64,000 bases of DNA from Hylemonella sp. (GTDB lineage: Bacteria; Pseudomonadota; Gammaproteobacteria; Burkholderiales; Burkholderiaceae_C). The notes below the pieces were generated by a model. That model saw only the letters and a program-made list of their open reading frames with translations, was not told the DNA's origin and ran no database searches. This document shows positions 9,764-19,814 of the stretch, one piece after another; the first letter of the stretch is position 1; each line of letters begins with the position of its first letter. A program made the translations under genes and the position numbers. The stretch covers positions 62,001 through 126,000 of the forward strand of contig JAUXVI010000030.1 in NCBI GenBank assembly GCA_030680575.1, written 5' to 3'.

Positions 9764-10251
9764 CAAAACAGCCGTTGATGGCTGATGCCGACCGCCCTCG
9801 CGAAGGGGGCGCAGATCGGCCGGTGACAGAAGTCGCTGTTGGCGTGCTGATCCAGCCCGACGGCAGTTTTCTTCTGACGTCGCGACCCCAGGGCAAGGTC
9901 TATGAGGGCTACTGGGAGTTCCCGGGCGGCAAACTGGAAGCTGGTGAAACGGTGGACCAGGCCTTGCGGCGTGAACTGGAGGAAGAGCTCGGCATTCACA
10001 TCGGCGCAGTGCACCCTTGGAAGTCGGAAGTCGTTGACTATCCTCATGCCTTGGTGCGGTTGAACTTCTGCAAGGTGTTCGACTGGCAAGGTGAACTGCA
10101 GATGCGCGAGAACCAGTCGTTCGCCTGGCAGCAGTTGCCGGTGCAGGTGGTACCCGTACTACCCGGGACGGTGCCGCTGTTGCAATGGCTGGCCGAGGAA
10201 CGAGGTTTCCAGGGCGCTACACATTCGATAGCGGGTGGCGCAGATAAATAA
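9760..10251 (+). CDS. mutT: Nudix hydrolase, MutT-type
   Basis: Probable 8-oxo-dGTP pyrophosphatase that cleanses the nucleotide pool. The 163-residue protein carries a complete Nudix box (GGKLEAGETVDQALRRELEE followed by ELGI), preceded by GYWEFP as in MutT. The ATG overlaps the stop of the DUF815 gene (ATGA); an in-frame upstream extension would lie wholly inside that gene and is rejected. Substrate specificity cannot be read from the sequence alone. Confidence 0.9.
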   Translation: MTKQPLMADADRPREGGADRPVTEVAVGVLIQPDGSFLLTSRPQGKVYEGYWEFPGGKLEAGETVDQALRRELEEELGIHIGAVHPWKSEVVDYPHALVRLNFCKVFDWQGELQMRENQSFAWQQLPVQVVPVLPGTVPLLQWLAEERGFQGATHSIAGGADK

Positions 10252-10600
10252 AGGTCTCAGCGTGTTGTTGCAGTAGGTGGTTTATCCGCGTCGGAATTGG
10301 GGCTTGCCTTCCTGCAAGATCAGATACAGGAGTTGGTCCCTCAACTGGCGTTTGTGCAGCGTGTGTCCAATCCGCCCGTATTTGCTGGCGTATCCGCTGA
10401 GCGTTCGCTCAAGGTACTGGTTTACAAAGCGCCTGATTGACACGACAGTTGCAGTCACCCGTCCATGCCGCATGCAAGTTTTCCCAGGGGAGACGGAGGC
10501 TTGGCTCCGAGCCAGGATGCCAGCCACCAAGCGATGTTCTCTGTGACACGCTGAATCCATTGCGCCGACGAGGAAGATAATCTCCATAAGGAATGGAAGT
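10252..10600. other. 349-base gap without a supported gene
   Basis: No recognisable gene. The stretch is noticeably less GC-rich than its neighbours. The minus strand is open for about 100 codons ending at 10282 (peptide ending LILQEGKPQFRRG), but I recognise no family, and the start is unclear. It could be a decayed gene or a spacer. No strong promoter for the next gene is visible apart from a GATAAT at 10576-10581. Confidence 0.4.
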
Positions 10601-11737
10601 ATGAACACCCCCAAACGCATCACCATCATTGGCGCCGGCTTCGGTGCCCTGTCCACCGTACGCGAGATCCGACAGCGCGACAAGACCGTTGACATCACCC
10701 TGATCGCGCCACGCGCTGAATTGCACTACCTGCCGGGCATCATCTGGATTCCGTGCGGTCTGCGCACGCGCGAGCAGTTGGTGGTGCCACTCGCCAATTT
10801 CTTCACGCGCATGAAGGTGCGCCATCTTGCCGCCGAGGTGACCGGTCTGCGCGAAGGCGGCCGCGTGGTGGACACCACGGCGGGCGAGGTGCAGAACGAC
10901 GCGCTGGTGATTGCCAGCGGTGGGCGTTTCATCAAGAAGCTGCCGGGCATCGAGCACGCGATCACGCCGTGTGAGGGCATCGCTGCGGCGGAACAGATTC
11001 GCGACCGCCTGCGATCCATGCAGGGCGGCACCATTGCCGTTGGCTTTGCGGGCAATCCGAACGAGCCCAGTGCTGTGCGCGGCGGGCCGATGTTCGAGTT
11101 CCTGTTCGGCATTGACGAACAACTCAAACGCGAGGGGCGCCGTGACAAGTTCGAGCTGGTGTTCTTCAACCCCTCGAAGGAGCCGGGCAACCGCCTCGGC
11201 CCCAAGGCTGTGCAGCACCTGCTGGACGAGATGGCCCGACGCAACATCCGCACCCACCTGGGCCACAAGATGGTGCGCTTCGAGGCGGACAAGGTGGTCA
11301 CCGAAGGCGGCGAGTTTGCTGCCAACCTGATCCTCTTCATGCCCGGCATGACCGGCAACCTGTGGTTTGACCAGACTGAGCTGACGCGCTCGCCCGGCGG
11401 CCTGCTCAAGGCGGACGCGTTATGCCGCGTCGAAGATGCACAGCACGTCTATGTGGTGGGCGACTCCGGCAGCTTCCCCGGCCCCGACTGGATGCCCAAG
11501 CAAGCGCACATGGCCGACCTGCAGGCCGCTGCTGCGGCGCAAAACGTGCTGGCAGGGTTGCGGGGCCAGACGCCAGATGCCACCTTCAAGGTGGAACTCA
11601 TCTGCATCATCGACGCCATCAGCCAAGGTACGCTGGTGTGGCGTACGCCGGTGCGCAACTTCATTCTGCCGCCCAGTCGTCTGTTCCACTGGGCCAAGCG
11701 CTGGTTTGAAGGCGTCTATCTGAAGCAGTACCGCTGA
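10601..11737 (+). CDS. Sulfide:quinone oxidoreductase-like FAD flavoprotein
   Basis: Flavoprotein of the SQR/flavocytochrome c family, probably peripheral on the inner membrane and reducing quinone. The FAD-binding GAGFGALST lies at residues 11-19, a second dinucleotide-fold segment (GGTIAVGFAGNP) at 142-153 and the C-terminal FAD motif VYVVGDSGSFPG at 283-294. Cysteines are at 52, 124, 275 and 335; Cys124 and Cys335 fit two of the three catalytic cysteines of classical SQR, but the middle one (near residue 155-160) is absent. Substrate is therefore uncertain: sulfide, a related thiol, or another donor. It stands alone, with a GGAA(T)GG-like ribosome site. Confidence 0.75.
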   Translation: MNTPKRITIIGAGFGALSTVREIRQRDKTVDITLIAPRAELHYLPGIIWIPCGLRTREQLVVPLANFFTRMKVRHLAAEVTGLREGGRVVDTTAGEVQNDALVIASGGRFIKKLPGIEHAITPCEGIAAAEQIRDRLRSMQGGTIAVGFAGNPNEPSAVRGGPMFEFLFGIDEQLKREGRRDKFELVFFNPSKEPGNRLGPKAVQHLLDEMARRNIRTHLGHKMVRFEADKVVTEGGEFAANLILFMPGMTGNLWFDQTELTRSPGGLLKADALCRVEDAQHVYVVGDSGSFPGPDWMPKQAHMADLQAAAAAQNVLAGLRGQTPDATFKVELICIIDAISQGTLVWRTPVRNFILPPSRLFHWAKRWFEGVYLKQYR

Positions 11738-11884
11738 GCGTTGCCTCTTGTGCAGAGTCACTTCTGCCACAGGGCCGGCCATCCGTCGGGCTTCAATACA
11801 ACCAGACGATGCGCTGAATCGGCGTGGTGAGTGGGCCGGGGCTTGCGAGAGGTTTTCCCGCTAAGACCGGAGCACAATCCTCGG

Positions 11885-13075
11885 ATGAAAAACAGTTTCC
11901 TGCGAGGCGCGCTCATCCTCGGTCTGCTCTCGGCCATCGGCCCGTTCGCCATCGACATGTACCTGCCGGCGTTGCCTTCGATTGGGCAAAGTCTGGGGGC
12001 TTCCATCGGCGCTGTGCAGGCCAGTCTGATGGCCTTTTTCATCGCGCTGGGTGTCGGACAGATCATCTATGGCCCGCTGTCTGACATGGTCGGCCGCAAA
12101 CCGCCGCTGTATGCCGGTCTGGCTTTGTTCGCGATCGGCAGCGTTGGTTGTGCCCTGTCGCCCGATGTGCATGCGTTGGTGGCGATGCGTTTTGTGCAAG
12201 GCTTGGGCGCCTGCGCCTGTTCGGTGGTGCCGCGCGCGGTAGTGCGCGATCTGCATACCGGGCATGACGCGGTACGTCTGATGTCGCTGCTCATGCTGGT
12301 GTTCAGCGTGTCGCCTATCCTGGCACCGTTGGCCGGCAGCCTGCTGATCGAGTGGAGCGGCTGGCGCAGTGCCTTCTGGGTGATGACCGCGTCTGCCCTT
12401 ATGGGCTTGGCCCTGGTGGCGTGGGGCATGACGGAAACACGTCCACGCGAACAGCGCATCCACAGCAACTGGCGGCAGGCGCTGGCCGGTTACGCTACGC
12501 TGTTGCGTGATCGCCATTTCATGGGGCTGGTGTTCATTGGCGCTTTCGGCATTTCCAGTTTCTTTGTTTACCTCGCGAACTCCTCCTTTGTACTGATCGA
12601 CCATTACGGTCTGTCGCCCCGTCAGTACAGCATCGCTTTTGCGGCCAATGCGGCCTCCTTCATTGGCATGTCGCAGCTGACCGGTCGGCTGGGGCGACGC
12701 TTCGGCTTGCTGCCCGTGGTCAAGGTGGCCGCAACGGGCTATGCGCTCTTGATGTTGCTGCTGCTGGCGTGCTATGGGCTGGGTGTTGACCGGCTGGAAC
12801 TCTTGCTGGCCCTGCTGTTTGGCGGCTATGGATTCCTTGGCTTGGTGATGCCCACCACGGCTGTTCTGGCATTGGAGGAGCACGGCCCCATTGCCGGCAC
12901 GGCCTCGGCCTTGATGGGCACACTGCAGTTCCTCACCGGGGCCGTGGTGATGGCACTCGTCGGTCTGTTTGTTGATGGCAGCGCGTTGCCGATGGTGACA
13001 GGCATCGCCATCTCTGCACTGCTGGCGTTTGTGCTGGTGCGCGTGACACTGGGAGCTTCTCGCCCCAGCTTCTAG
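11885..13075 (+). CDS. Bcr/CflA-family drug efflux MFS transporter
   Basis: Twelve-helix major-facilitator drug/proton antiporter of about 396 residues. Diagnostic segments are the first-helix GPFAIDMYLPALPSIG, the loop 2-3 motif GPLSDMVGRKPPLYAG, and motif C-like LVFSVSPILAPLAGS in helix 5, all typical of the Bcr/CflA group (bicyclomycin/chloramphenicol/sulfonamide). The ATG at 11885 begins MKNSFLRGALILG, the usual N-terminus. It converges on the purine permease with a 7-base gap. Actual substrate unknown. Confidence 0.9.
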   Translation: MKNSFLRGALILGLLSAIGPFAIDMYLPALPSIGQSLGASIGAVQASLMAFFIALGVGQIIYGPLSDMVGRKPPLYAGLALFAIGSVGCALSPDVHALVAMRFVQGLGACACSVVPRAVVRDLHTGHDAVRLMSLLMLVFSVSPILAPLAGSLLIEWSGWRSAFWVMTASALMGLALVAWGMTETRPREQRIHSNWRQALAGYATLLRDRHFMGLVFIGAFGISSFFVYLANSSFVLIDHYGLSPRQYSIAFAANAASFIGMSQLTGRLGRRFGLLPVVKVAATGYALLMLLLLACYGLGVDRLELLLALLFGGYGFLGLVMPTTAVLALEEHGPIAGTASALMGTLQFLTGAVVMALVGLFVDGSALPMVTGIAISALLAFVLVRVTLGASRPSF

Positions 13076-13082
13076 AGACGGT

Positions 13083-14372
13083 CTAGAGAAACGCAAACTT
13101 CAAAACGAACACCACCGCAATCACCGCCACCGTCGGTGGCAGCTCCTTCACGCGGCCGGCCAGCAGCTTAATGGCGGCGTAGGAGATGAAGCCAAACGCA
13201 ATGCCGTGGGCAATGGAGAACGTGAAGGGCATGGTGATGGCGGTGATGGCGGCAGGGGCGGCTTCGGTCAGATCGTCCCATTCGATTTCGGCCAGGCCAC
13301 GCAACATCAGCACGGCCACGTAGCACAGGGCCGGTGCGGTGGCGAAGGCGGGCACGGTACCAGCCAGTGGTGCGAACACCAGTGCGACGAGGAACAACAC
13401 CGCCACGGTGACGGCCGTCAGCCCGGTGCGGCCACCGGCTGCCGTGCCGGCAGCAGACTCGATGTAGGCCGTGGTGGACGAGGTGCCGAGCGCAGCACCA
13501 GCGGTAATGGCGGTGGAATCGGCCAGCAGCGCCTTCTTAAGGTTCGGCAGCTTGCCATCTTTGTCGAGCAGGCCGGCGCGGTGGGCCACGCCGATGAGCG
13601 TGCCGGACGCGTCGAACAATTCGACCAGGAAGAAGGTCATGATGACGGTCAACAAGCCGGCGTTGAGGGCGCCCGCAATGTCCATCTGCAGGAAGGTCGG
13701 CGCGATCGAGGGTGGCGCAGCAACGATGCCGTTGAAGGGCGTCAGCCCCATCGCGATGGAAGTCACAGTCACGGCCAGGATGCTGATGATGATGGCGCCA
13801 GGCACTTTGCGCCACGCCAGTGCCACGATCAGCAGAAAACCGAGCGCCGCCAGCACCGGGGCCGGCTGGTGCAGGTTGCCCAGGGTGACGAGGGTGGAGG
13901 GATGCGCGACGATCAGCCCGGCGTTCTTCAGTCCGATGATGGCCAGGAAGAGGCCGATGCCGGCCGAGATGGCGAACTTGAGCGAACGCGGAATGGCGTT
14001 GACGATCGCCTCGCGGACCCTGAACAGGCTCACCAGGATGAACAGCAGGCCCGAGATGAACACGGCGCCGAGCGCGGCCTGCCAGGTGAAGCCCATGCCC
14101 TTGACCACGGCAAACGCGAAGTAGGCATTCAGGCCCATGCCGGGGGCCAAGGCGATCGGGTAGTTGGCGTACAGGCCCATGATGGCCGAGCCGATGGCGG
14201 CGGCCAGACAGGTGGCCACGAACACGGAGTCTTTCGGCATGCCAGCGGCGGACAGGATGTCCGGGTTGACGAAGATGATGTAGGCCATCGTCAAAAAGGT
14301 GGTCAATCCGGCCAGCAGTTCGGTCTTGACGGTCGTGCCGTGTGCCGAGAGCTGGAAGTAGCGTTCCAACAT
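13083..14372 (-). CDS. NCS2 family purine permease, AzgA-like
   Basis: Proton-coupled nucleobase importer of the AzgA branch (adenine/guanine/hypoxanthine). The 429-residue polytopic protein begins MLERYFQLSAHGTTVKTELLAGLTTFLTMAYIIF-like as in that group and has the conserved TM3 segment PIALAPGMGLNAYFAF and TM10 segment TAGAALGTSSTTAYIESAAG. A strong AGGAG lies just upstream of the ATG. It appears to be a single-gene unit. Which purine it prefers cannot be told. Confidence 0.92.
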   Translation of the reverse strand: MLERYFQLSAHGTTVKTELLAGLTTFLTMAYIIFVNPDILSAAGMPKDSVFVATCLAAAIGSAIMGLYANYPIALAPGMGLNAYFAFAVVKGMGFTWQAALGAVFISGLLFILVSLFRVREAIVNAIPRSLKFAISAGIGLFLAIIGLKNAGLIVAHPSTLVTLGNLHQPAPVLAALGFLLIVALAWRKVPGAIIISILAVTVTSIAMGLTPFNGIVAAPPSIAPTFLQMDIAGALNAGLLTVIMTFFLVELFDASGTLIGVAHRAGLLDKDGKLPNLKKALLADSTAITAGAALGTSSTTAYIESAAGTAAGGRTGLTAVTVAVLFLVALVFAPLAGTVPAFATAPALCYVAVLMLRGLAEIEWDDLTEAAPAAITAITMPFTFSIAHGIAFGFISYAAIKLLAGRVKELPPTVAVIAVVFVLKFAFL

Positions 14373-14459
14373 GCGGTTCTCCTTGGTAGGGCGCTGCGGA
14401 TTCTACGTGCCGCACCAGAGGCCGGCGCTTGACCGCCGGCGCGCTGATCTGGAGGGCGC

Positions 14460-15667
<1,208 letters not shown>

Positions 15668-15668
<1 letters not shown>

Positions 15669-16405
15669 CAGTGAGGCTCCATGACAGGCGTGCCCTGCTG
15701 ATTCAGACGGTCGCTGGCCACCATGCCATCGACAAAGCGCACGATGCGCTTGGCGAAGGCGGCCATGTCGGCCTCATGCGTGACCATCAACACCGTTATG
15801 CCGCGCTCCTGGTTCAGACCTGTCAGCAGTTCCATGATTTCGCGGCTGCGTGCGGTGTCGAGGTTGCCGGTCGGTTCGTCAGCCAGCAGCACGGCGGGTT
15901 CGGTCACGATGGCGCGGGCAATCGCCACGCGTTGCTGCTGCCCGCCGGACAGTTCGGCCGGAGTGTGGTGTTCCCAGCCTTGGAGGCCAACCGATGCCAG
16001 CGCTTGTCGTGCGGCAGCGGCGCGCGCGGCGGCCGGTTCGCCGCGGTAGATCAGCGGCAGTTCCACATTTTCCTGGGCCGAGGTGCGTGCCAGCAGGTTG
16101 AAGCCCTGAAAGACGAAGCCGAAGTAGCGCCGCCGCAGTCGGGCCCGCTGGTCGCGCGTGAGCGACTCCACCGGCATCCCCTGGAACAGGTACTGTCCAG
16201 CACTCGGCGTATCAAGGCAGCCCAGGATGTTCATGGCGGTGGACTTGCCGGAGCCACTGGGGCCCATGATGGCGACGAACTCGCCCTGGTGGATGTTCAG
16301 GTCCACGCCCTTGAGGGCCTGGAGGGCGGTGGCGCCTTCGCCATAGACCCTGGTGATGCCACGCAGCTGGATCAGCGGCGAGGCGTCGTCGTGTGCTTCG
16401 CTCAT
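15668..16405 (-). CDS. MacB-like ABC transporter ATP-binding protein
   Basis: Cytoplasmic ATPase of the LolD/MacB group, 245 residues. Walker A GPSGSGKST (residues about 50-58), Q-loop FVFQGFNLL, signature LSGGQQQRVAIARAI, Walker B VLLADEPTGNLD and the H-loop VTHEAD are all intact. Overlaps the adaptor gene by four bases (ATGA) and the permease by one, so the operon is translationally coupled. It powers mechanotransmission rather than direct transport in this family. Confidence 0.94.
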
Positions 16406-17712
16406 GGGGCGGCTCCGGCGGCGCGCTGGTCGGTGATGACGGCCATGCCCTCCTGCAGGCTGCTGCTCTCGACTTCGGTTACGCGGCCATCGCTGATGCC
16501 GGTGGTGACGGTCATCGGAACGGCCTGCCCCTCCTGCAGTACCCAGATTTGCTTGGGCCCTTGGCTGACCTGGTTGCCGCCCGCCTTGCGGGTGCCGCTG
16601 GCCGGCGGGCGCGGCATGAGTTTGGACACCAGGCTACCTCCGCTGGCGGCGGCTGGCGAATTGCCGTTGGTGGGTGCAAAGCGCAAGGCCGTATTGGGTA
16701 CCAGCAGCACGTTGCTGCGCTCGGTGGCCACGATGGTGGCGGCGGCCGTCATGCCCGGTCGCAGGCTGAGGTCTTCATTGTTGACGTCGAGGTAGGTCAC
16801 GTAGGTCACCACGTTGTCGGTCTTGGTGGAGCCGTAGGCCACGCGAACGATCTGGGCCGGGTAGGGCCGCGAGGGGTAGCTGCTGACGGTGAAGCTGGCC
16901 TTCTGACCGGCCTTGACGGCGCCGACGTCGGCTTCATCCACATTGACCTCAAGGCGCAACTTTTGCAAATCTTCGGCAATGGTGAACAGCGTGACGGCCT
17001 GCAGCGATGCCGCCACGGCGTTGCCCGGTTCGACCGAGCGTGACAGCACCATGCCGTCGATGGGCGAACGGATCGACGCTTTGGACAGGTTGGTCTCGTC
17101 AGTGGACAGGGCGGCACGTGCTTCGGCCACATTGGCGCGGGCGCTGGTCTCACCGGCCAGGGCACGGTCCACATTGGCGCGAGCGGTGTCGAGTTCTGAG
17201 GCCGATGGCACTTTGCCGCCGGACAGGCGCGACACTTCTTCCAGCCGGATCAGGTTGGCCTGCGCTTCCTTGGCGGTCGCGCTGCTCTGCGCCAGCTGTG
17301 CCTGCACCGCCGCCAGGCCGGCGCGCGAACGCAGCACCTGGTCTGACAGTTTGGCCGTGTCCAGCACCACCAGCACCTGCCCCTTCTTGACGCGGTCATT
17401 CACATCGACCAAGACCTGCTTGACCGTGCCGGACAACTCGCTGCCGATGTTGACCGAACGGGTCGGCTGCAGCGTGCCATTGGCTGCCACCGTGAGTGTG
17501 AGGTTGCCCTTGCGTACCGCTTCGGTGACGTAGATCTGGCCTGTACGCTGCGTTGTGCTGCGTTGCCAGAAATAGATGCCGCCAGCCAGCACAAGCAGTG
17601 CCAACAGACCGAGCCAGAGCACCGGCCGTTGCCACCAGAGGCGCGTCGAGTCATCACCCAGCAAGGTTTTCAGATCGAAGGTGGGACGGGAGGAGGCATC
17701 GGAGGTTTTCAT
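16402..17712 (-). CDS. MacA-like periplasmic adaptor (HlyD family)
   Basis: Membrane-fusion protein bridging the inner-membrane MacB-like pump and the outer-membrane channel. One N-terminal anchor helix (WLGLLALLVLAGGIYFW), then lipoyl halves (SGTVKQVLVDVNDRVKKGQVLVVL and SIRSPIDGMVLSR...), a coiled-coil hairpin with many Ala/Glu between them, and beta-barrel and membrane-proximal domains. The ATG at 17712 is chosen; a TTG at 17760 would add 16 residues and touch the upstream gene's stop. A Ser/Gly/Pro-rich insertion (around GNSPAAASGGSL) lies before the last domain. Confidence 0.9.
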   Translation of the reverse strand: MKTSDASSRPTFDLKTLLGDDSTRLWWQRPVLWLGLLALLVLAGGIYFWQRSTTQRTGQIYVTEAVRKGNLTLTVAANGTLQPTRSVNIGSELSGTVKQVLVDVNDRVKKGQVLVVLDTAKLSDQVLRSRAGLAAVQAQLAQSSATAKEAQANLIRLEEVSRLSGGKVPSASELDTARANVDRALAGETSARANVAEARAALSTDETNLSKASIRSPIDGMVLSRSVEPGNAVAASLQAVTLFTIAEDLQKLRLEVNVDEADVGAVKAGQKASFTVSSYPSRPYPAQIVRVAYGSTKTDNVVTYVTYLDVNNEDLSLRPGMTAAATIVATERSNVLLVPNTALRFAPTNGNSPAAASGGSLVSKLMPRPPASGTRKAGGNQVSQGPKQIWVLQEGQAVPMTVTTGISDGRVTEVESSSLQEGMAVITDQRAAGAAP

Positions 17713-17756
17713 GGCGGCAGTGGAAATCTTGAGGACGGGTGCGGGTGGGCGATGTG

Positions 17757-19190
17757 TCAAGGCTGAGCGCTTAGGTTGTCGGGTGTCCAGCCGCCTCCCA
17801 GCGCTTTGTAGAGTCGCACATGGTCGGCGCTCAAGGTCGTGCGGGTGCTTGCCAGGTTGTCCTGGGTGGTCAGCAGGGTGCGCTGGGTTTCGAGCACGGA
17901 GCGGAAATCGATCAGGCCGCTGGCGTAGCGATGTCGTGCCAGCAATTCGGCATTGGTCGCGGCATCGGCGGCCGCTTGCAGTCGGGCCACGCGTTCGCGG
18001 TTGCCCTGGAGCGCGACCAGGGCGTTCTCCACATCCTGCAGGGCTGACAGCACAGTGGCTTCGTAGCTGACACGCGCCTGTTCCAGCGCCGCCGTTTGTG
18101 CGCGCACCTGCGCTTTGGCGGCGCCGGCATCGAACAACGGCCCGGTGACGCTGGCCAGCAGCGTGCGCACGAGTCCGGTGGGGCCAGTGAGGTCTTCCAG
18201 GCGTGCCGCGCTCAGACCCAGTGAACCGCTGAGCTTGAAGCTGGGGTAGCGTGCCGCGTCTGCCTGCGCCACGCGTGCCAGGGCGGCGCTAATGCGCTGC
18301 TCGGCCGTGCGCACGTCCGGACGCTGACGCAGGGTGTCTGCGGGGAAAGCCACCGCCAGGTTCTGCGCGGCCTGCGGGACGGCGGCTGCGGTATCGAGTG
18401 TGCGTTGCAGCGTGCCGGGTGCCTGGCCGGTCAAGACGGCCAGCAGGTTCATGTTCTGGCGGATGCTGATATCCAGCGTCGGAATCTGGGCACGGGTTTG
18501 TTCCGCCGCCGTGATGGCCTGCTCCAGATCCAGTGATGAGGCCAGGCCGGCCTGATGGCGCCAGGTGGTGATTTGCAGCGTTTCGTTCTGGGTGGCAAGG
18601 TTGTTGCGCGCAATGGCCAGGCGCGACTGCAGTCCGCGCAACTCGATATAGCTGACAGCCACTTCGGCCGCCATCGACACGCGGATCTGGGCCAGGTTGG
18701 CGGCGGCGGCTTCGGCATCGGCTTCGGTGGCGGTCAGGGCGCTGCGCCGGGCACCAAACACATCGGGCTCCCAGCTGGCGTCAAAGCCGGCTTTGTAGGT
18801 GTCGCTGGTGGTATTGGTGTTGACCGTGTTGCTGCCCTGGGCCGAGGCGGAGGCGCTGACGGTCGGCAGGCGGTTGGCCGCCGCCACGTCACGCAATGCA
18901 CGAGCCTGCTGTAGCGCAAATTGGGCGTTGCGGATGTTGGTGTTGGCCTGCAGGGCCAGGGTGACCAGTTCGGTTAGTTGCGGGTCGTTGAAGTTGTTCC
19001 ACCACATGGCCAGGGTGCCTGCGGGTTGCCCCGGCAGCGCCGCGTCGGTGGGGATAGACCAGTCACTCGGGGTTGGCGTGGCCGGCAGTCGGCCTGCGGG
19101 TTGGATCCCGCTGGCGCAACCGGCTACCAGCAGGACAGCCGTGAGGAGGGTGACCGAGGTCAAGCGTGGCGTAAGCAAATGATGATTCAT
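17757..19190 (-). CDS. Outer-membrane efflux lipoprotein (NodT/OprM type)
   Basis: TolC-like channel of the tripartite pump. The 477-residue precursor has a lipoprotein signal with lipobox LVAGC near residue 25 and the duplicated OEP repeats characteristic of NodT-family proteins, including LAVAFPADTLRQRPDVRTAEQRI. First gene of the operon outer-membrane channel, adaptor, ATPase, permease, so the full MacAB-TolC-like apparatus is encoded together. Substrate could be a macrolide-like compound, siderophore or lipopeptide; sequence does not tell. Confidence 0.93.
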   Translation of the reverse strand: MNHHLLTPRLTSVTLLTAVLLVAGCASGIQPAGRLPATPTPSDWSIPTDAALPGQPAGTLAMWWNNFNDPQLTELVTLALQANTNIRNAQFALQQARALRDVAAANRLPTVSASASAQGSNTVNTNTTSDTYKAGFDASWEPDVFGARRSALTATEADAEAAAANLAQIRVSMAAEVAVSYIELRGLQSRLAIARNNLATQNETLQITTWRHQAGLASSLDLEQAITAAEQTRAQIPTLDISIRQNMNLLAVLTGQAPGTLQRTLDTAAAVPQAAQNLAVAFPADTLRQRPDVRTAEQRISAALARVAQADAARYPSFKLSGSLGLSAARLEDLTGPTGLVRTLLASVTGPLFDAGAAKAQVRAQTAALEQARVSYEATVLSALQDVENALVALQGNRERVARLQAAADAATNAELLARHRYASGLIDFRSVLETQRTLLTTQDNLASTRTTLSADHVRLYKALGGGWTPDNLSAQP

Positions 19191-19302
19191 GAAACCGGTT
19201 CACTCCCTGGAGACAAGAGAGTCCTGTACTGATTCTGTGCTTATTGTGTGCAAGCCAGTTGGCTCAACAGCAACGCTTGGATGAAGTTTAGGTAAAGCCG
19301 GC

Positions 19303-19632
19303 TTAGCCGGCGTGGCTTTCTGGCGCGGTGGCTTTTCTGGGCTTGCCGGCGCGCAGCCGTTGGGGCAGTTGTGTGGGTGGGCTGTTTTGCGCGGCGGTGA
19401 TGGCGGATGGGTACAGGTTCTGCAGCCATTCGCTGCGTTCCAGCGCCAGGGTGACGCCCGCCAAGGTGCGCAAGGTGGCGCCGCTGCCGGCTTCCAGACG
19501 CTTGAGCGCGCCCAAGGCGATGCCGGCCTGACGCGCCAGTTCACTTTGTGACTGGTTGCGTGCCAGCCGGAGGGCGCGCACCTGCAAGCCGATACCGGTC
19601 TGCAGTTGCCTTACAAGGTCGGACGTGTTCAT
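19303..19632 (-). CDS. XRE-family helix-turn-helix regulator, HipB-like, without HipA
   Basis: Small DNA-binding protein of 109 residues. An HTH_XRE fold covers about residues 12-70 (GLQVRALRLARNQSQSELARQAGIALGALKRLEAG, then TLRTLAGVTLALERSEWLQ). This resembles the regulators paired with HipA-type toxins, but no hipA follows; the tail is short and basic. Downstream on the same strand is the MacAB-like operon after 112 bases, so it may regulate that pump, itself, or the divergent gene. The stop TAA forms the loop of a GCCGGC/GCCGGC hairpin. Confidence 0.8.
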   Translation of the reverse strand: MNTSDLVRQLQTGIGLQVRALRLARNQSQSELARQAGIALGALKRLEAGSGATLRTLAGVTLALERSEWLQNLYPSAITAAQNSPPTQLPQRLRAGKPRKATAPESHAG

Positions 19633-19731
19633 AACAGTCTTAATTTTGTCCGAAGTTGATGGTCCTGCGTTTTATGGCCAAAAATAGGGCTGTTGAGCGT
19701 CAAATATTTGTCAAAAAATGAAAAATAGGCC

Positions 19732-19758
19732 TAAATAACCCGCTAAATCTGCCGTTAA
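19732..19758 (+). promoter_or_regulatory. Sigma-28 (FliA) promoter match
   Basis: TAAA (19732-19735), exactly 15 bases, then GCCGTTAA (19751-19758): one mismatch to the flagellar consensus TAAA-N15-GCCGATAA. Transcription would start near 19765, about 50 bases before the ATG of the unknown gene at 19815. No other strong promoter is evident there. Confidence 0.6.
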
Positions 19759-19814
19759 CACTGATACGTAACCGGATAAAAGCCTCCGCCGTCGGGCGAA
19801 AACGATTGACCAAA

